A stretch of 64,000 nt of DNA from Atopsyche davidsoni (taxonomy: Eukaryota > Arthropoda > Insecta > Trichoptera > Hydrobiosidae). The stretch lies in the NCBI GenBank assembly GCA_022113835.1, contig JAILWY010000015.1:9028501-9092500 (forward strand), read 5' to 3'. The position numbers were made by a program, and so were the translations under genes. Every line of letters begins with the position of its first letter. Position 1 is the first letter of the stretch. Shown piece after piece: positions 11,205 to 23,552 of this stretch. Under the pieces are notes generated by a model, which ran no database searches, was not told the origin of the DNA, and saw only the letters and a program-made list of their open reading frames with translations.

Positions 11205-12064
11205 CCCTTTGCACTCGAGACTTTTTCGAAGCGTTTCGTCTCGCTTTTGCAACCGAACGGTAACTGCCCAATAATGTCCTTTTCACATTTTTTTACTCAA
11301 AAACAACCTTTTTTGCAACAAAGTGTACAGGCTACTTAAAACCCTTTTTCCTTTTTTCCGTAAAACCGTTTCCGCGGACTAATCAACAACTCGAAGCGTT
11401 TCGTAGCGTTTTTAGTGAATTTCTCACCTCTAACTTAAAATGATCACACACACAAAGTAACTCAAAAAACTTTTATATTTAAATATTTAATGTATATTTA
11501 CATCTTTACGAAGATAATTTCGTAAACATAAGTCTTTGTATGGTATTTCATGTAACAATTGCCGAGATGCATGCCCGGCTTTTTGGGACAAGTATCACAA
11601 TAGTATATCGTTTGATGTCTTTTGCCGGGTTTATTATACATGTTATCTTAATGGTATTAGATATTATAACGGTGTGATATGTGAATGGAAAGCTAATTAC
11701 TATTGTGGGGGAGAAAAAAGTCTATTTCTCAGTGCAATATAAGTTTAAGCAAATAAGGACCTTCAAATGAATGATTACGATAGGAAGTACAAGCAAAAAA
11801 TATATGGGTTGATTAGTTACACATGTAGTCCTTTTGCCATGGCTGTCAAGGTTGAACTGCACTTATCTTAGATAAGAAATTCTTACGTAGTTTGAAAGGG
11901 AGATTTTATAATCTTTGTGAAATTATATAGGCAGTGTTTAGGAACGAACTTTAAAGAACAATATCACATAAATATAAACAAGATATCACCATAAATATTT
12001 ATCACCGCATATCGAATTTCCGCACCAAAGTAGTGACCGAGACGCACCTCTCGAGTGCAAAGAG
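11205..12064 (-). mobile_element. piggyBac-like element, family B, copy 1
   Basis: Termini are CCCTTTGCACTCGAGA at 11205 and, inverted, CTCTTTGCACTCGAGA ending at 12064. Both sides are flanked by TTAT (11201-11204 and 12065-12068), a variant of the usual TTAA. On the minus strand about 11640-11530 encodes the C-terminal cysteine-rich domain of a piggyBac transposase: residues CDTCPKKPGM, then NCYMKYHT. This domain binds the terminal DNA and often sits at the very end of the protein. The DDD catalytic core is absent, so the copy is a non-autonomous deletion derivative of 860 bp. Confidence 0.85.
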
Positions 12065-12068
12065 TTAT

Positions 12069-12825
12069 TATCGATCACATCGACACACATAGCGAATAAC
12101 GTTGCAATTCAAATTATATTTTATTTATCATGTTACTGTGTTTGATGTTAGTCGAGGAGATTTGAGATGAAAATAAAAATGCGACTAGTACCTAGACCAA
12201 AATAGAGCAAAAAATATTTAGATAATTCTAAGCACTTGTTTAAATGACACCAGCCTGGGTCGGGAAGGGGGAAATTTACAACAACAAAAAAAAATACTGT
12301 AAGGGAGAACACATTTGAGTGCCCCCAAGACAGTGGTTATGTACTGCCGCCATTTATCCAACATTACATGAATTAATGGGTCAGTCGGGCCATCGATGGC
12401 CTCCGTGTCGGGGAGCGACAGTCTCTTGTGCGGGTAATTCCGGATATCCGGCTTACGTGTTTTTAAAAGGCGGCGCGTGCGGTCAGGGAAGGATGCCTGA
12501 TGGGGTGCGACTAATGGGGATACAGGATCTAGGATCATCCCACCCTGGTTTTCGAGCTAGGTACTACGCAGAATATATTTTTTTATATATAAACTAATAT
12601 TCCAGTGAATTTAATCAAATAAATAATACAACTGAGGGTAGATTAAAACAAAGACACAAACTAAAGAATTGAACCTAGAATGTTTTTCAGAGCTTTGAAT
12701 TGTGCACAGTCATGCTTGTATTTAATGTTTTTGGAAATATATAAGTACTCTCTGTTTTTCTCGGAAATATTATAAGTATATAATATTTAATTGACATAGA
12801 AAGATTAAAAATTTTCGCAAAGTAC
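12069..12825. other. Noncoding stretch with palindromic GC-rich island
   Basis: The island at 12330-12545 contains two perfect palindromes: GGCCATCGATGGCC (12388-12401) and CCGGATATCCGG (12440-12451). Frames are open on both strands, with no recognised protein. Confidence 0.4.
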
Positions 12826-12826
12826 C

Positions 12827-12990
12827 GGTGGCTCGTTAGTATAATTGGGAATGCACCGGCCATGTAAGCTTGGGGATGTGGGTTAGGTTAAAGTCGAATC
12901 CCGCACAAGTCACAATTATATTTTTCTGAGAGTTTCTTTAATCATTTTTCAATATTTGAAAAAATGTATTATACTTAATTATATCAATCT
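12827..12990 (+). repeat. tRNA-derived SINE copy
   Basis: A-box region GGCTCGTTAGTATAATTGG, then CACCGGCCATGTAAGCTTGG, a B-box-like TCGAATCCCGC, then the common body TTTTTCTGAGAGTTTCTTTA and tail. A short insertion containing GGTTAGGTTA splits the region just before the B box. Plus orientation. Confidence 0.75.
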
Positions 12991-13684
12991 AGAAGAAAAA
13001 GGTTTCGATCAAACTTATATGAATGGTAAATTGGGCTGGGCTGGCGCAAGATAATTAAGAGCCAGAATGGCCGGCGACGGCGGCGATCACTCCGCGATCA
13101 CTCCGCGATCACTCAGCGATCACTCAGCGATCGGCGACTCCGCGCTGCGCCTGACGCGCGTCCGTTATTCATGCACGAAAAGCTAAAGTCATAAATGAAT
13201 GCCGTTTTTCCGCACATGTGCTGTGCGGCTGGCAGCAGACGAGTCGCGCGGTCGGGCTTTTAATTAAAAAAAAAATATATCGGGCTTTATTTCGCCATTT
13301 TTGCAATTTCATTATCGCGGTACAGATATGAAAACTTTTCAATTTACACAATATAATTCGAGTTCGCGTAAAACATAAAAATAATTATAATAAAATAATA
13401 ACACTTCATATATTTTTATGCATGATATTTTATATTTCAGTACAATTTGTCATATAATAAATAAAAAAATAGTTTTAATTGCTTCTCCTCGGGAAGTTGG
13501 TGGCGATTTCATCGAACATATCCTTATCCTGGGCCACTTTCACTAATTCCAATGATACTTTTTCCTTAAACAATCACCTGGAGGATGCTTTATTTACTGT
13601 TATGAAAAATGTGGTCAAAGTAGGAGACCTTCCTCTTCTTTACCAATATCGAGTTCCCTTCAACCCGTGGTATTTACATTAGTA
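12991..13684. other. Noncoding stretch around minisatellite
   Basis: A GC-rich island at 13040-13260 is followed by AT-rich DNA. The segment 13480-13680 has a minus-strand frame ending in DMFDEIATNFPRRSN and a stop, which may be a worn LINE end. I cannot confirm it. Confidence 0.25.
13083..13132. repeat. Minisatellite, 11-bp unit
   Basis: Four and a half direct copies of GCGATCACTCM lie in a GC-rich island (about 13040-13260). The first two units end in C and the next two in A. Confidence 0.9.
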
Positions 13685-14151
13685 CATAGGTTCCCAAACT
13701 ATTTTATCCCGTCAACCCCTTGTTGAGTTTTCCTATTTTTCGTAGACCCCTGCCTTGCTAATATTGAATTTTTATGAAATTCATTAACTTCAAACATATT
13801 TTTAACATCTGATATACAGGGTGCGCCATATTTTATGTTGGTGTATAAATATTGAATATCTTTGACATTTATAAGCCTATAAACTTAAATAAACATATTT
13901 TTAAACATCAATTCAGTACAATTTTAACCATGTTTCTCACTGAAACAACGCGCCGAAATAGTGACGCTGTACATTAAAAATAGTCGTTCAGTTGTGTTAG
14001 CTCAACGTGCATATCGTCGAAAATATTGTGGCCAACATGGCCAATAGGATCCACTCTTGTAGACCCCCATTTACAGTTCGTGGACCCCCAATTTAAGTTT
14101 TCGCTGTCATTGACCTCTGGGGGTCGATATTGACCACTTTGGGAACCTATG
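13685..14151. mobile_element. hAT-type MITE carrying a Tc1/IS630 fragment, copy 1
   Basis: Inverted termini CATAGGTTCCCAAA... and ...TTTGGGAACCTATG are flanked by CATTAGTA (13677-13684) and CATTAGCA (14152-14159), an 8-bp target duplication with one mismatch. The 8-bp size and AGGTTCCC termini fit hAT. Inside, from 13817 after TA, lies a foreign end, CAGGGTGCGCCATATTTT. At 13949-14035 there are 29 in-frame codons, among them RAEIVTLYIKNSRSVVLAQR, that match the N-terminal HTH start of IS630/Tc1-like transposases. No hAT transposase is present. The same composite structure recurs at 51531. Confidence 0.8.
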
Positions 14152-14159
14152 CATTAGCA

Positions 14160-16034
14160 TAATAGATCGATCGGAAAAAGGCAATGCCGCGACAGTCGTG
14201 GAGGTGTAGGTGTAGAAAAGCTGATTTAACGACTTTTCTCGTCGTTTCGAATTGTTTTTATTATTTATATTATGTATTCGAATCCGGGATTGCAATCTGC
14301 GACTATATCGTATCCAGAATCATTGACCCGCGAGGCGGCGGTACAACGTTGGAGCATGTTGCCAAGCGATACGTGGAATAACGTCAAATTTAACGCATGC
14401 TTAGGTTTATTAATTAGAAAATGTCTTCACGGATGTACATTGTACGTGCGCCAATTACTACGTGACAAATGCGGGAGAAATATCGCTGTTTGCCATTTAA
14501 TGTTACATCCCTTTAAACGCATATTAATTATTTTGTGCGTAAACTATAAATATAAAATATTACTTTATTTTATCACGGTCAAAACTTGTAGAAACGACTT
14601 GATAATCACTAATTATACTCAACAATAATAAATTTTTATTGAAAAATGTTGGTCAATGAACGATCAATACCAGAATAACATTGATATCACGCACGTATTT
14701 ATATATGATTTTTTTTTTTTGAAGCTACAATATAAGCAACATATTTAAATTTATATATGTGTATATAACAGCTCATTTACAGTATCTGTCAGAGGTTGTA
14801 ATTAATTATAATTTTAGTAGAGAATAGTTATTGTCGTCTGATATATTCTAGCGCCTGATTTAGAGTATTTCGCGGGGAGGTTCTGGAAACCCGGTATTAA
14901 ATATTATTTTGATTAATTTCTAGCAAGCAATTTTCCAAGAAGATAGCGCCACGATCGTTCTAACATTATAATTATTATAATCCGCCATTTTCCGGTAGCT
15001 GATCTTGTTAGAGGAATATGCTTCCTCGAGTGTTCCTCATATTACATTTCAAAATACCCACCCCAAGCAACCCTCGTCCATGGAAGAGATAGAGTTCTCT
15101 TACCCTTATTAAAATTCCAAGAAACTTGTAATAATTTACAGGTTAATATTTACTGTTTACAATCTTAGTATATTATAGGTGGACGCTATAATAATATCAA
15201 AGATGCTTTATTAAATACATGTTTTAAAACACATATTTCGGAGCTACTGCAATCAAAAGTACATTTCATTACAAATAAGCTTTATTTTAGAAAGAATGAA
15301 AAATTAACCAATTTGAAGTAGTTGCTATTTTAATTAATGAAATACCAGTGAAGCTTTCTGAAATAGAGTGTTAATTGTTTCACAAATGAACAGTTTTCAA
15401 ATGTATTGTGGCAGGTAAAAGTAGCCGTTACTTTAAGAAAGCATTAACAGCGTAAAGATTTATTTTAGAAAGTAGAGATTGTGATACAAAGCAACAACTA
15501 TGAAACTATTATAAGCAGTTATTAATAGCTGCCATTTTGAGAAAAACACATACGGATTCTTTGTTTCAGATTTTTTCGGAACACCGTATTCGACAAGCAA
15601 GCGTGCCAGCCACCGAGCCACGAGGCGCGCGTATATAAAAACATTATATCATACGATATACGTCATACGTAATGTAAAAATGAATAAAGCCGCAAAGTGA
15701 TATATATCAGCAGAATCCATTTAAATTTAACAATACAGCGGCTATAATTCTAAAAACCACAATTGCCGTTATTTTCCTGCAAAGCCTGCACGAACTCGCA
15801 ATAAAAAGGCGAACGGCCGCGCGCGCCCCTGTGCCGGAAAAAAACGAATAAATAAAAATAAAGGGGTTGTTATATTATTGCGGAGGTGCCTCATTATGTA
15901 AATTGTGAAGGAATTCAGCATGAGGGATCATAGTTGAATACTTACAATTTCAGCATCACATATACTTCGAAAATATCGCAATTTTGCAAAACAAAGGTGG
16001 CCCCATATGTGATTTAATATAAACGAAGCAAATC
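14160..16034. other. Noncoding stretch
   Basis: Open frames at 14272-14628 have no recognisable domain. GC-richer patches lie at 14290-14520 and 15590-15840 (GCGCGCGTAT, GGCCGCGCGCGCCC). Nothing else is recognised. Confidence 0.35.
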
Positions 16035-16035
16035 G

Positions 16036-16122
16036 TTTATCTTTGTGACAAATGTGAGATTTGAACCCACATCTCCCAGCTATCACTACTTGGCGATTAA
16101 ATCGTTAGCCTACATAAGTCGA
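16036..16122 (-). repeat. tRNA-like repeat, second SINE type
   Basis: On the minus strand GGCTAACGATTTAATCGCC is followed by GGGAGATGTGGGTTCAAATC, with a good B-box (GGTTCAAATC) and an A-box-like start. It does not share the CCGGCCATGTAAGC head of the abundant family, so it is a different tRNA-derived repeat or a decayed tRNA. Confidence 0.5.
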
Positions 16123-18986
16123 CCAAAGAAAACAATACACATAGCTGCTTAGGAAATATGCACAGCCGAATTTTTTATAAATTTTTAAATATATGGATCA
16201 AACTTTAATCCGTTCATGTAAATATATTAAAATGTATGCACTGTTAAAAATTTAAGAATTAATTTAGGTTCGATTGGATATTCATTCACCAATTTGTTCG
16301 TTTCACGAAATCAAAGACATACCGTCAAACTGAAAGAATTCAAACTTAAACCTAAACTTAATATTTATATAACTGCACTGATATCCTGGTCAAATAAAAA
16401 TAAATCAGTCTTATAGCATCTCTATTAAATTTTCTTGCTTAGACCTGAAGGTGTCAAAAGCAGTTCGGTAGATCCTTTTTTTCATTCTTACTAGGTTCTT
16501 CAGGAGATTGCACGAGATTTATTATTTCGTGTCGAGCCTATTTATAACAACCTCAATCTCTATTCAACCAAATTTGATCTTTCATAGACGACCATTTTTA
16601 ATCAGGGTCTAAATTAAGTATGAGAAAAAAAATTCTCCGTTTGCAATAATTATTTGTTGTATCTAAATGTCCAGCGAAATATTGTTAGGCCATTTGTTAA
16701 GTCTGTTATTGGCATTTGCGCTAGTTTTTTTTATGGGTTTAATGGGAATTAAAGGGATTTTTTTTCCACAAGTGCCCTAAATTACAAGATTAGCTAATAG
16801 TCCCGGCGATCAGTCTCCTGAAAGCGGAGGTTTTCCTACTTTTTTTTTGTTTTATTTAATCCGTGGAAGCCTTAGACTCTCCGTGGGTATAGCTGACCGC
16901 CGCATGTATGGCCGAAAACGGATTTATATTGTAATATATGAGGGTAGGGTACGTAGACACATTGAAAATCGTCCCTACGATAAATATTTTCCGCTCGGAA
17001 AAATCGAAAAAAAATGAAAATAAAAAGCGCGGGGTGGTTTCTCCTACCCCCGTCACGGTGTTATGTATGTGATGGGGGTGGGAGCAACTAAGGGACGCGA
17101 GAAGGGTGAACACAGCGTATTAAAACTGAGCTTTATTCATTAAAATCTGCCCTTATGTGCGATTTTTTATGTTTTTATTCAGGTCCGACGCAATAACAGG
17201 GATAATGTGTTTTTGGAAAATTTATTCTTGTATTTTCGCTTTTGGCCAAAAAAATATATTATATTTTGTTTGGGAAATATTTTTCATTGTTGGTTTCGTT
17301 TTTAATAATGTGATATTTGCTTATAAACGAATGATTATATGTAAGAATAAAAAATTAAAAATATGTGTTAATACTGCGAGTGATTAAAAGCATTACAAAA
17401 TGTTAACTCTGCAATTGACATAAACCTGTATTTTTGATAAGATCTTTTTGGAATTTTTTTTTTAGCAATTAGAGATATTAGTAAGTTTTAGACCATGAAG
17501 TCGTATCAATTTTTTAAAATTTACATATTTTTAATATATAAATATAAAGATTGATCGCATGTGCCTCAACCCTTGAGGGAAACTATCACAACCCCGGCGT
17601 GTCCTTAGCTCTTTATCTGCCCCACACACTCATGCTGCGGGGATGCCTTCAGCATTCAGGGTGTGAGGAACAGAACGTCGTCGCAATGCTGTGCATTGTC
17701 ACGATCACCAGGTTAACTTAACGATGAGGCTATAGAATTTAAAGTAAACATGAACCATTTCCACCAAATCACCATAAAAAAATACGCTTGAGGTTTTATA
17801 TAAAAATTTGCTTACTTTTGAACTTGAGACACGTTATGTAACTACAATTGGTTATGTTTTAATATTGGTAAAATTTAATGTATTTAATAATCAATCTTAC
17901 TTAACTTACCCTGATAAATTAATATTAATTATTAATAAATAAATATAAGATGTACTTCTTTTCACATTTAAAATTTCAACAAAATATTCCCAAGGGTAAA
18001 TACTATATAATAAATCGAACATTTAATAAAACATATTTCTATTGAAGTTCTCGTTATGGGTATAGCGCACAATAAACCATAGGCTGACCGCCACACCCTT
18101 AACGCTTGGGGGTTGATTGAGAGACCAACCCCCTTTGTATGAATAGAATTATTGTATGAATTGTAAAGGAATACTTTTGTGCGGTCCAGACATATTGCAC
18201 ATGCCTGAGAAACAAATTGTAGATTTCGGAAATATAACACAAGTCGAACTAATATTTTTTTTGACAAACGAACATATTTCGGTCTATATTTTATATTATT
18301 TTAAAATTATTTAAAAATAAAAAATAGCACATGTCATATCATGAATTAAATAACACATATCATATGAACGTTTAACAAATATGAATGGCGTAGATTTAAT
18401 TGGTTAAATAGTGGTTTTTTTTGTTATTGATTTTTTGTGATTTCAGTTATAAGCAAAAGTTTATGGATTTAAGATATTTTATATACTTTAAATAAAAGCT
18501 GTTTCGCCTTATAAACGTATCTACAAATTTGAAACAAGTTCAAGTTTGAACTAGGCGTAAACGGGTCGTTTTACACCGTTTGGGGTGAATTATTTTAATA
18601 AACATCATTCAAAAAATATGTTAAATTATTTAACCAACCAAGGTATTAGCTTTTTATAAACGTCATATATTTTTTAACTATACATAGTTTTTCGATTTTA
18701 ATTTGCACAATATATTTTGTAACAATTACTGCCATCTCTCGGTCAAAAAAAATACTAAATATTTACCCCTCATTTCCATAGAAAGTAGGGGTTAAGGGCT
18801 AAGCTGCCAGCGGCTATGCATAATAATCATTACAGAACAGTTAACATGTTTTTATTTCATATCGTAATGAGCGAGGGGGACAGCTGCTGTACACGCCTGT
18901 GTGTCAACAGAGAGGGAAACAATAATCACCGCACAGTAAAATTAAATATCACGCATCGCGAAAATAAAAAAATTCAATATAAAACT
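16123..18986. other. Noncoding stretch
   Basis: AT-rich. GC-richer patches lie at 16860-16930, 17030-17110 and 17560-17720. No gene or mobile element is recognised. Confidence 0.35.
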
Positions 18987-19059
18987 TGGAGGCGCCGGGT
19001 ATCGATCCCGGTACCTCTCACATGCTAAGCGAGCGCTCTACCATCTGAGCTACGCCCCC
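18987..19059 (-). tRNA. tRNA-Ala (AGC)
   Basis: A 73-base cloverleaf on the minus strand. The acceptor is GGGGGCG paired with CGCCTCC, including the G3-U70 wobble that marks alanine tRNAs. It has a D arm GCTC/GAGC, anticodon loop TTAGCAT with anticodon AGC, and a T arm CCGGG/CCCGG. The discriminator is A. A TTTT pol III terminator follows within five bases. Three further near-identical copies lie at 31.6, 36.5 and 39.5 kb. Confidence 0.96.
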
Positions 19060-22000
19060 GGTGACCGCTGTGAGAAAAAATATCAATTAACTTACTACTG
19101 TTTTTATAATTATAAATAATTAGAGATATAACCTTGAAACATTTATAAACCTTTAAATATATTTCTTGTAAAAAAAAAGCATACTCAAGAATCGATGTTT
19201 TCACAAGCGTGAATTTGAGTTTGGGAATTGGTTCATATCGTGTTGGTGATATTCAACCATTATTGTTTGCATCATAATTACAATACTAATAATCGATAGC
19301 CAAAATATCAGCTGTTTTTATATATACTTACATTTATATTGGTTTTTGAAAACAGTTTCTGTAACTGAAAGTTATTTATTTATATAATGATTTTTTTGGT
19401 GGTGTAAAAAAACAGATGTATTTTACTTTAAATAAAATAAGTTTACTCATAAATCAAACATCTACATATATAAATGAAAATCATGGTTTTTTTTACAAAT
19501 AGTACACATAAACTTACATAAAAAAAACAGTAAAAGCTATTCGATAGGTTAGATTTCATTCCAGGAAATTGAATCACTGCCAATGGTTTTATGCATCTCG
19601 ATATTAACAATTAGATTATCATTCTATTCCTTGGGGGGATGTTTTGCACTAAGGGTGGTTTATCCGATTGTTTTAATTTTTATTGAACCCCTGAGGGCTG
19701 TGGTGTTATTGATGTGGAAAAATTATCTCGGAGGTTCTTGTGATTGTTTCCCTTTGTTGTAATATGATTATTGTTTTTATATATATATAAGTATATATCA
19801 ACGTGAGGGATAACATGAATTGTAAGTTAATTATATAGAATATTGAAAACTGAGCTTAGTATAATTTTAATGCACTTTTTACTTGAGAACTACCGATCGA
19901 ATTTTAAACTTAAGTTTTCATATAAAAAGACAATACTTTTTTTATATTCTATTTGATTGATAAATATATTTTGAGGCTGTTGTCTACCCTTCCGAAAGCC
20001 GCAAACACATCCTTAAGTTTTAAAAGCAGCTATTCTATTGATAATCTTCTATGACAAAATTGACATTTTTGTGAATTTGCCTTAATTTAATAAGCCTAAT
20101 TATTATTATTCTCACTTCATTTTCAATGTATTAGAATAAACAAATATTAATAGACATAAGCTGGTTGTGTAAGATCTGTTTTATTTTTTAAATATAAAAC
20201 ATAAAACAAATACGCCAGCATTCAATTTTTCCAATGCAGTACAAAACAATCTTGAATTCGAATTGGCATACACCATCTCTCCCGTAATTGAATTTAGGTA
20301 AGCTCCTCTGATTTGTTATAATTCGATAGGTACCCCTCTCTCCCCCAGCGTCCTCCCACCGTACCCCCACTCCCACTCCTCGCATCACTTCCTCTACAAA
20401 TTGTTTTATAACCAGATTACGATCGAGGCAGGACGGGCGCGAGCAGACGGGATTCTCAACTTTACATCAAGCAAATGGGGCACAAGTCGATTAATTTTTT
20501 TATATATATAATGCATGAATTAATACCCCAACTAATGAGCATAAACACTTGATGAAATGTTGATAACAAATAAAGAAGAACACTAAAAAATCAACGGCCG
20601 TATAAACCTACAAACACAATTGGCGTGCGGTTAGGGCAAGCAATGTAACAAAATATAAATATTTATCTGGTTTTATTTTAATTATACGAGTAAAGGATCC
20701 TGTGACGTATATTAAATGAGAAAAAAACAGTAGTAGCATGCCCATTGAGATAAGAAAAAAGTACATCATCATCACTTTTGCATATATCGTTTTTTGGTGT
20801 CTAAAGAAGCATTTGAAAGGCGAAAACATTCACCGACATACAAAAAATGGTGTTCTTCTAGCCACATAGCTAGTCGTATTTGTTGAGAGAGTTTAAAGCA
20901 GCTACTTAAAAATTAATTTAACATGAGTCTGAAGCAGTCACGTTGAGAGCACCTGCCACGAGCCAAACATCGAAATATGTTTACTGAGTACATTTCTAAG
21001 TATCGAAATTGCTACGTTGCAAATTCGAAATAAGCATCGAAAAATCAATCAATTTTTATTGGACTTCTTCCAAAAATGCATAGACACCAAATAATAATTT
21101 CAAAAATATACCGAAAATGTTCACATGTTAATATGTATATATATTTATGAATAAAAAATAGATAAATATTTAGTTACTTATTGTGTAGAACTAGGGATGT
21201 GCAATGCGCACAGTAACGGTCGTGACGAATCGCTATCGTGACACCAGCAGACACTAGCATGTCGGGTCACGTGTCGATTGTTCGGGGATTAAGTTGTCAC
21301 ACACAGAGTGCCTGAAAGGGGGGTTCTCCTAATAGATGTTTTAATTATTATGTTAAATTCCTGCGTGACCCGGGAGCGTGCTTCCCGCGCGAATGGGAGG
21401 CGAGGCCTTTGTGCAATTTTTTAAACGAGTGAATGATTTCGCTTTTGTGTGAAACTAGTATTTTAATGACGTCAAATAGTTATTTTTCAAACGTTTTTAC
21501 GATATGAATATAAAAAAAAAAACTCTTTTGTATGCATTTGCATTTACAAAAACAAATCAAAAGAATATTTAAAAAACAAAATATGTGTAAGAGAAGTGTA
21601 AAATTTATGCGAAATTTTTTTTAAGTCTGTATATTATTTAATATTTTTATGTATAGTTTTTTTGAACTCAATATTTTAGATTGTTTACCGGATAAATGAT
21701 AATCATTTTATACCAAAAAATAAAATTACTGATTAATACGTTTTTTATTCAAGAATTATGTAATTATTTTCGGACGCTTATTGTTATTTATGAATATTTA
21801 GTATTATTAGATATATAAATACACTGGAGAAATTTATAGCATATTAATGTATTACACTCAATATTAAATATAAAAATATTTTTTTTTACTATTTATACAA
21901 CATTTTCTTGAAAGGTGAGATTGAATGATTTTACGTTTATGTGAAACTATTGTATAAACGAAGTGAAACATTTTACTATTCTTTAAAGCACATGATTATT

Positions 22001-22077
22001 ATTTTTAATAAATATTGTGTATATGGGTGTGTTTTTTTATATTTAAGTGCCAAGTACTACTTTTAGTACTTTTAGTA
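19060..22077. other. Noncoding stretch
   Basis: AT-rich, no gene. Two GC-richer patches are visible: 20330-20450 (pyrimidine-rich, CCCCCACTCCCACTCC) and 21190-21420 (GGGTCACGTGTCG, CCCGGGAGCG). Confidence 0.35.
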
Positions 22078-22105
22078 TTTTTCGCTGGCCTTTGCCAGCG
22101 AAAAA
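22078..22105. repeat. Perfect 12-bp hairpin
   Basis: TTTTTCGCTGGC (22078-22089) and GCCAGCGAAAAA (22094-22105) are perfect complements with a CTTT loop. A (TCA)n run follows. It lies at the edge of a GC-rich island (22080-22350). A folded RNA or a palindromic binding site are both possible. Confidence 0.8.
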
Positions 22106-23156
22106 TCATCATCATCATCGAATATCAGATTTGCTGCAGATATTACGACTGCGTAATTGTCTGAGCGCGTGGCGGCCTTGTGCCGCAGCGGGCCAAGTCA
22201 ACGATCGCCGACGCCTCCATTGTCGGCGGCGATACGATACAGCAACACAATGTCCCGATATTAAAATAATAATTTCACGTGTCAACTGCAATGAAATATC
22301 GCGATGTGAAAATATCCGCGTAAAAAACGGCACGCGCCGGCCGGTGTCAATTATAAACACGAAGGGGAGCAATAAAAAGTACAATGTATTCAATATAATA
22401 AATGTTGATATGAATAGCTTGATTTTTACTTTATTGCTTAAGCCGTGTTGATATTTGTAATTTGATATTGATATCAGTTGGTATGCTGTAGTTGCGTGGT
22501 TAGATTTTTAATTCGCAATCTAGACAGGTGAAAAAAACTAAAACCACGAAATAACAGTTGATCCCCTCAAATTCCAACCAAATATTGGAAATCAAGCGTG
22601 CTAAGCAATAGAACACGAGACTGTCAATATGTCTTTACCAAAAATGTGTAAGGTTCTGTATTTCAAAGAAAATGCGTTTGTTGAGGTGGGTATAGATTTA
22701 TAAATGTTGAAAAAACAAATAAATATGGACTTGGTGACAGTGAGTCCAAAATTATGACAAATTATTTTGCTCACTGAATGAACCTAATTACTGAAGCAAA
22801 TTATTTTTTAAATAAATAATATAAAGTGTGTATTACACAAATTGCATGAAAACGCTTGCAATCGTGTATTTAGATATATTTTCGGGTAATCAATACTGTA
22901 TTGCTTGTGTGGACCGCATGCCGTTGGTAAATACGTAAATAACCAGAATAAAAATTACCAGTATGTACGGGGTCGCACCACCCTCTGAAACTTCGGGGTC
23001 GCGTGCCCCAGTGAGGGTTAAAAAAATAAAAAAAACCGTTTAAAGCCGAAGCGGGCGGCGGCCACGCGGCCGCGGCCTCCGTGTGAACGGGGCGTCATTT
23101 GTCGGGATCTATTAATAAGCAGCGGGCGTGAGCGTGAGCGTGAGTGTCAGCGAGCG
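22106..23156. other. Noncoding stretch with GC-rich islands
   Basis: Islands lie at 22130-22350 (with CCATTGTCGG and ATTATCACG-type motifs) and 22970-23156. The second contains GCGGCCACGCGGCCGCGGCC and a degenerate GCGTGA hexamer run at 23127-23155. No gene is recognised. Confidence 0.35.
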
Positions 23157-23552
23157 GGGACATCTCTATTGTTACTGTTCTTTGTGTATAATCTGCACAG
23201 TGCTGAAAAAAATATATGGAAAATCAAATCTATTGACTAACAATGTTCAACTGTTCCCAAAAATATTGAAGTTGTCTGGTAAACTATTCAAATGTGTACT
23301 AACAGAACAGAAAGCCCACGAATCGCTTAAGTATAAAATATTTTTTACGATTTTTTCTTCATCATCAGGTGCCTCTCCTCAGAGGAGGTTGGCGATCATT
23401 TCACTGAGCATATACTCATGAGGCAGTGTTCATTGTTTTCTAATGGGAAAATAGTGTAGTGGGTCCTTCTACACCGCAGTTTTATATACGTAGGAAAATT
23501 CTGCGTATTGCTGTTGCCCAATAGCATTATTATATAATCTTTTAATCTTTTG
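23157..23552. repeat. Dispersed repeat C, tandem copy 1
   Basis: It shares with the next copy the segments ACATCTCTATTGTTACTGTT, AAACTATTCAAATGT, TACGATTTTTTCTTC, AGGAGGTTGGCGA and AAAATAGTGTAGTGGGTC. The offset is about 396 bp. The class is unknown. A minus-strand frame ending SEMIANLL before a stop hints at a LINE 3' end, but I cannot establish this. Confidence 0.7.

Noticed and set aside
14272..14628. 118-residue plus-strand frame
   Set aside because: No domain, and the composition follows the local DNA; likely chance.
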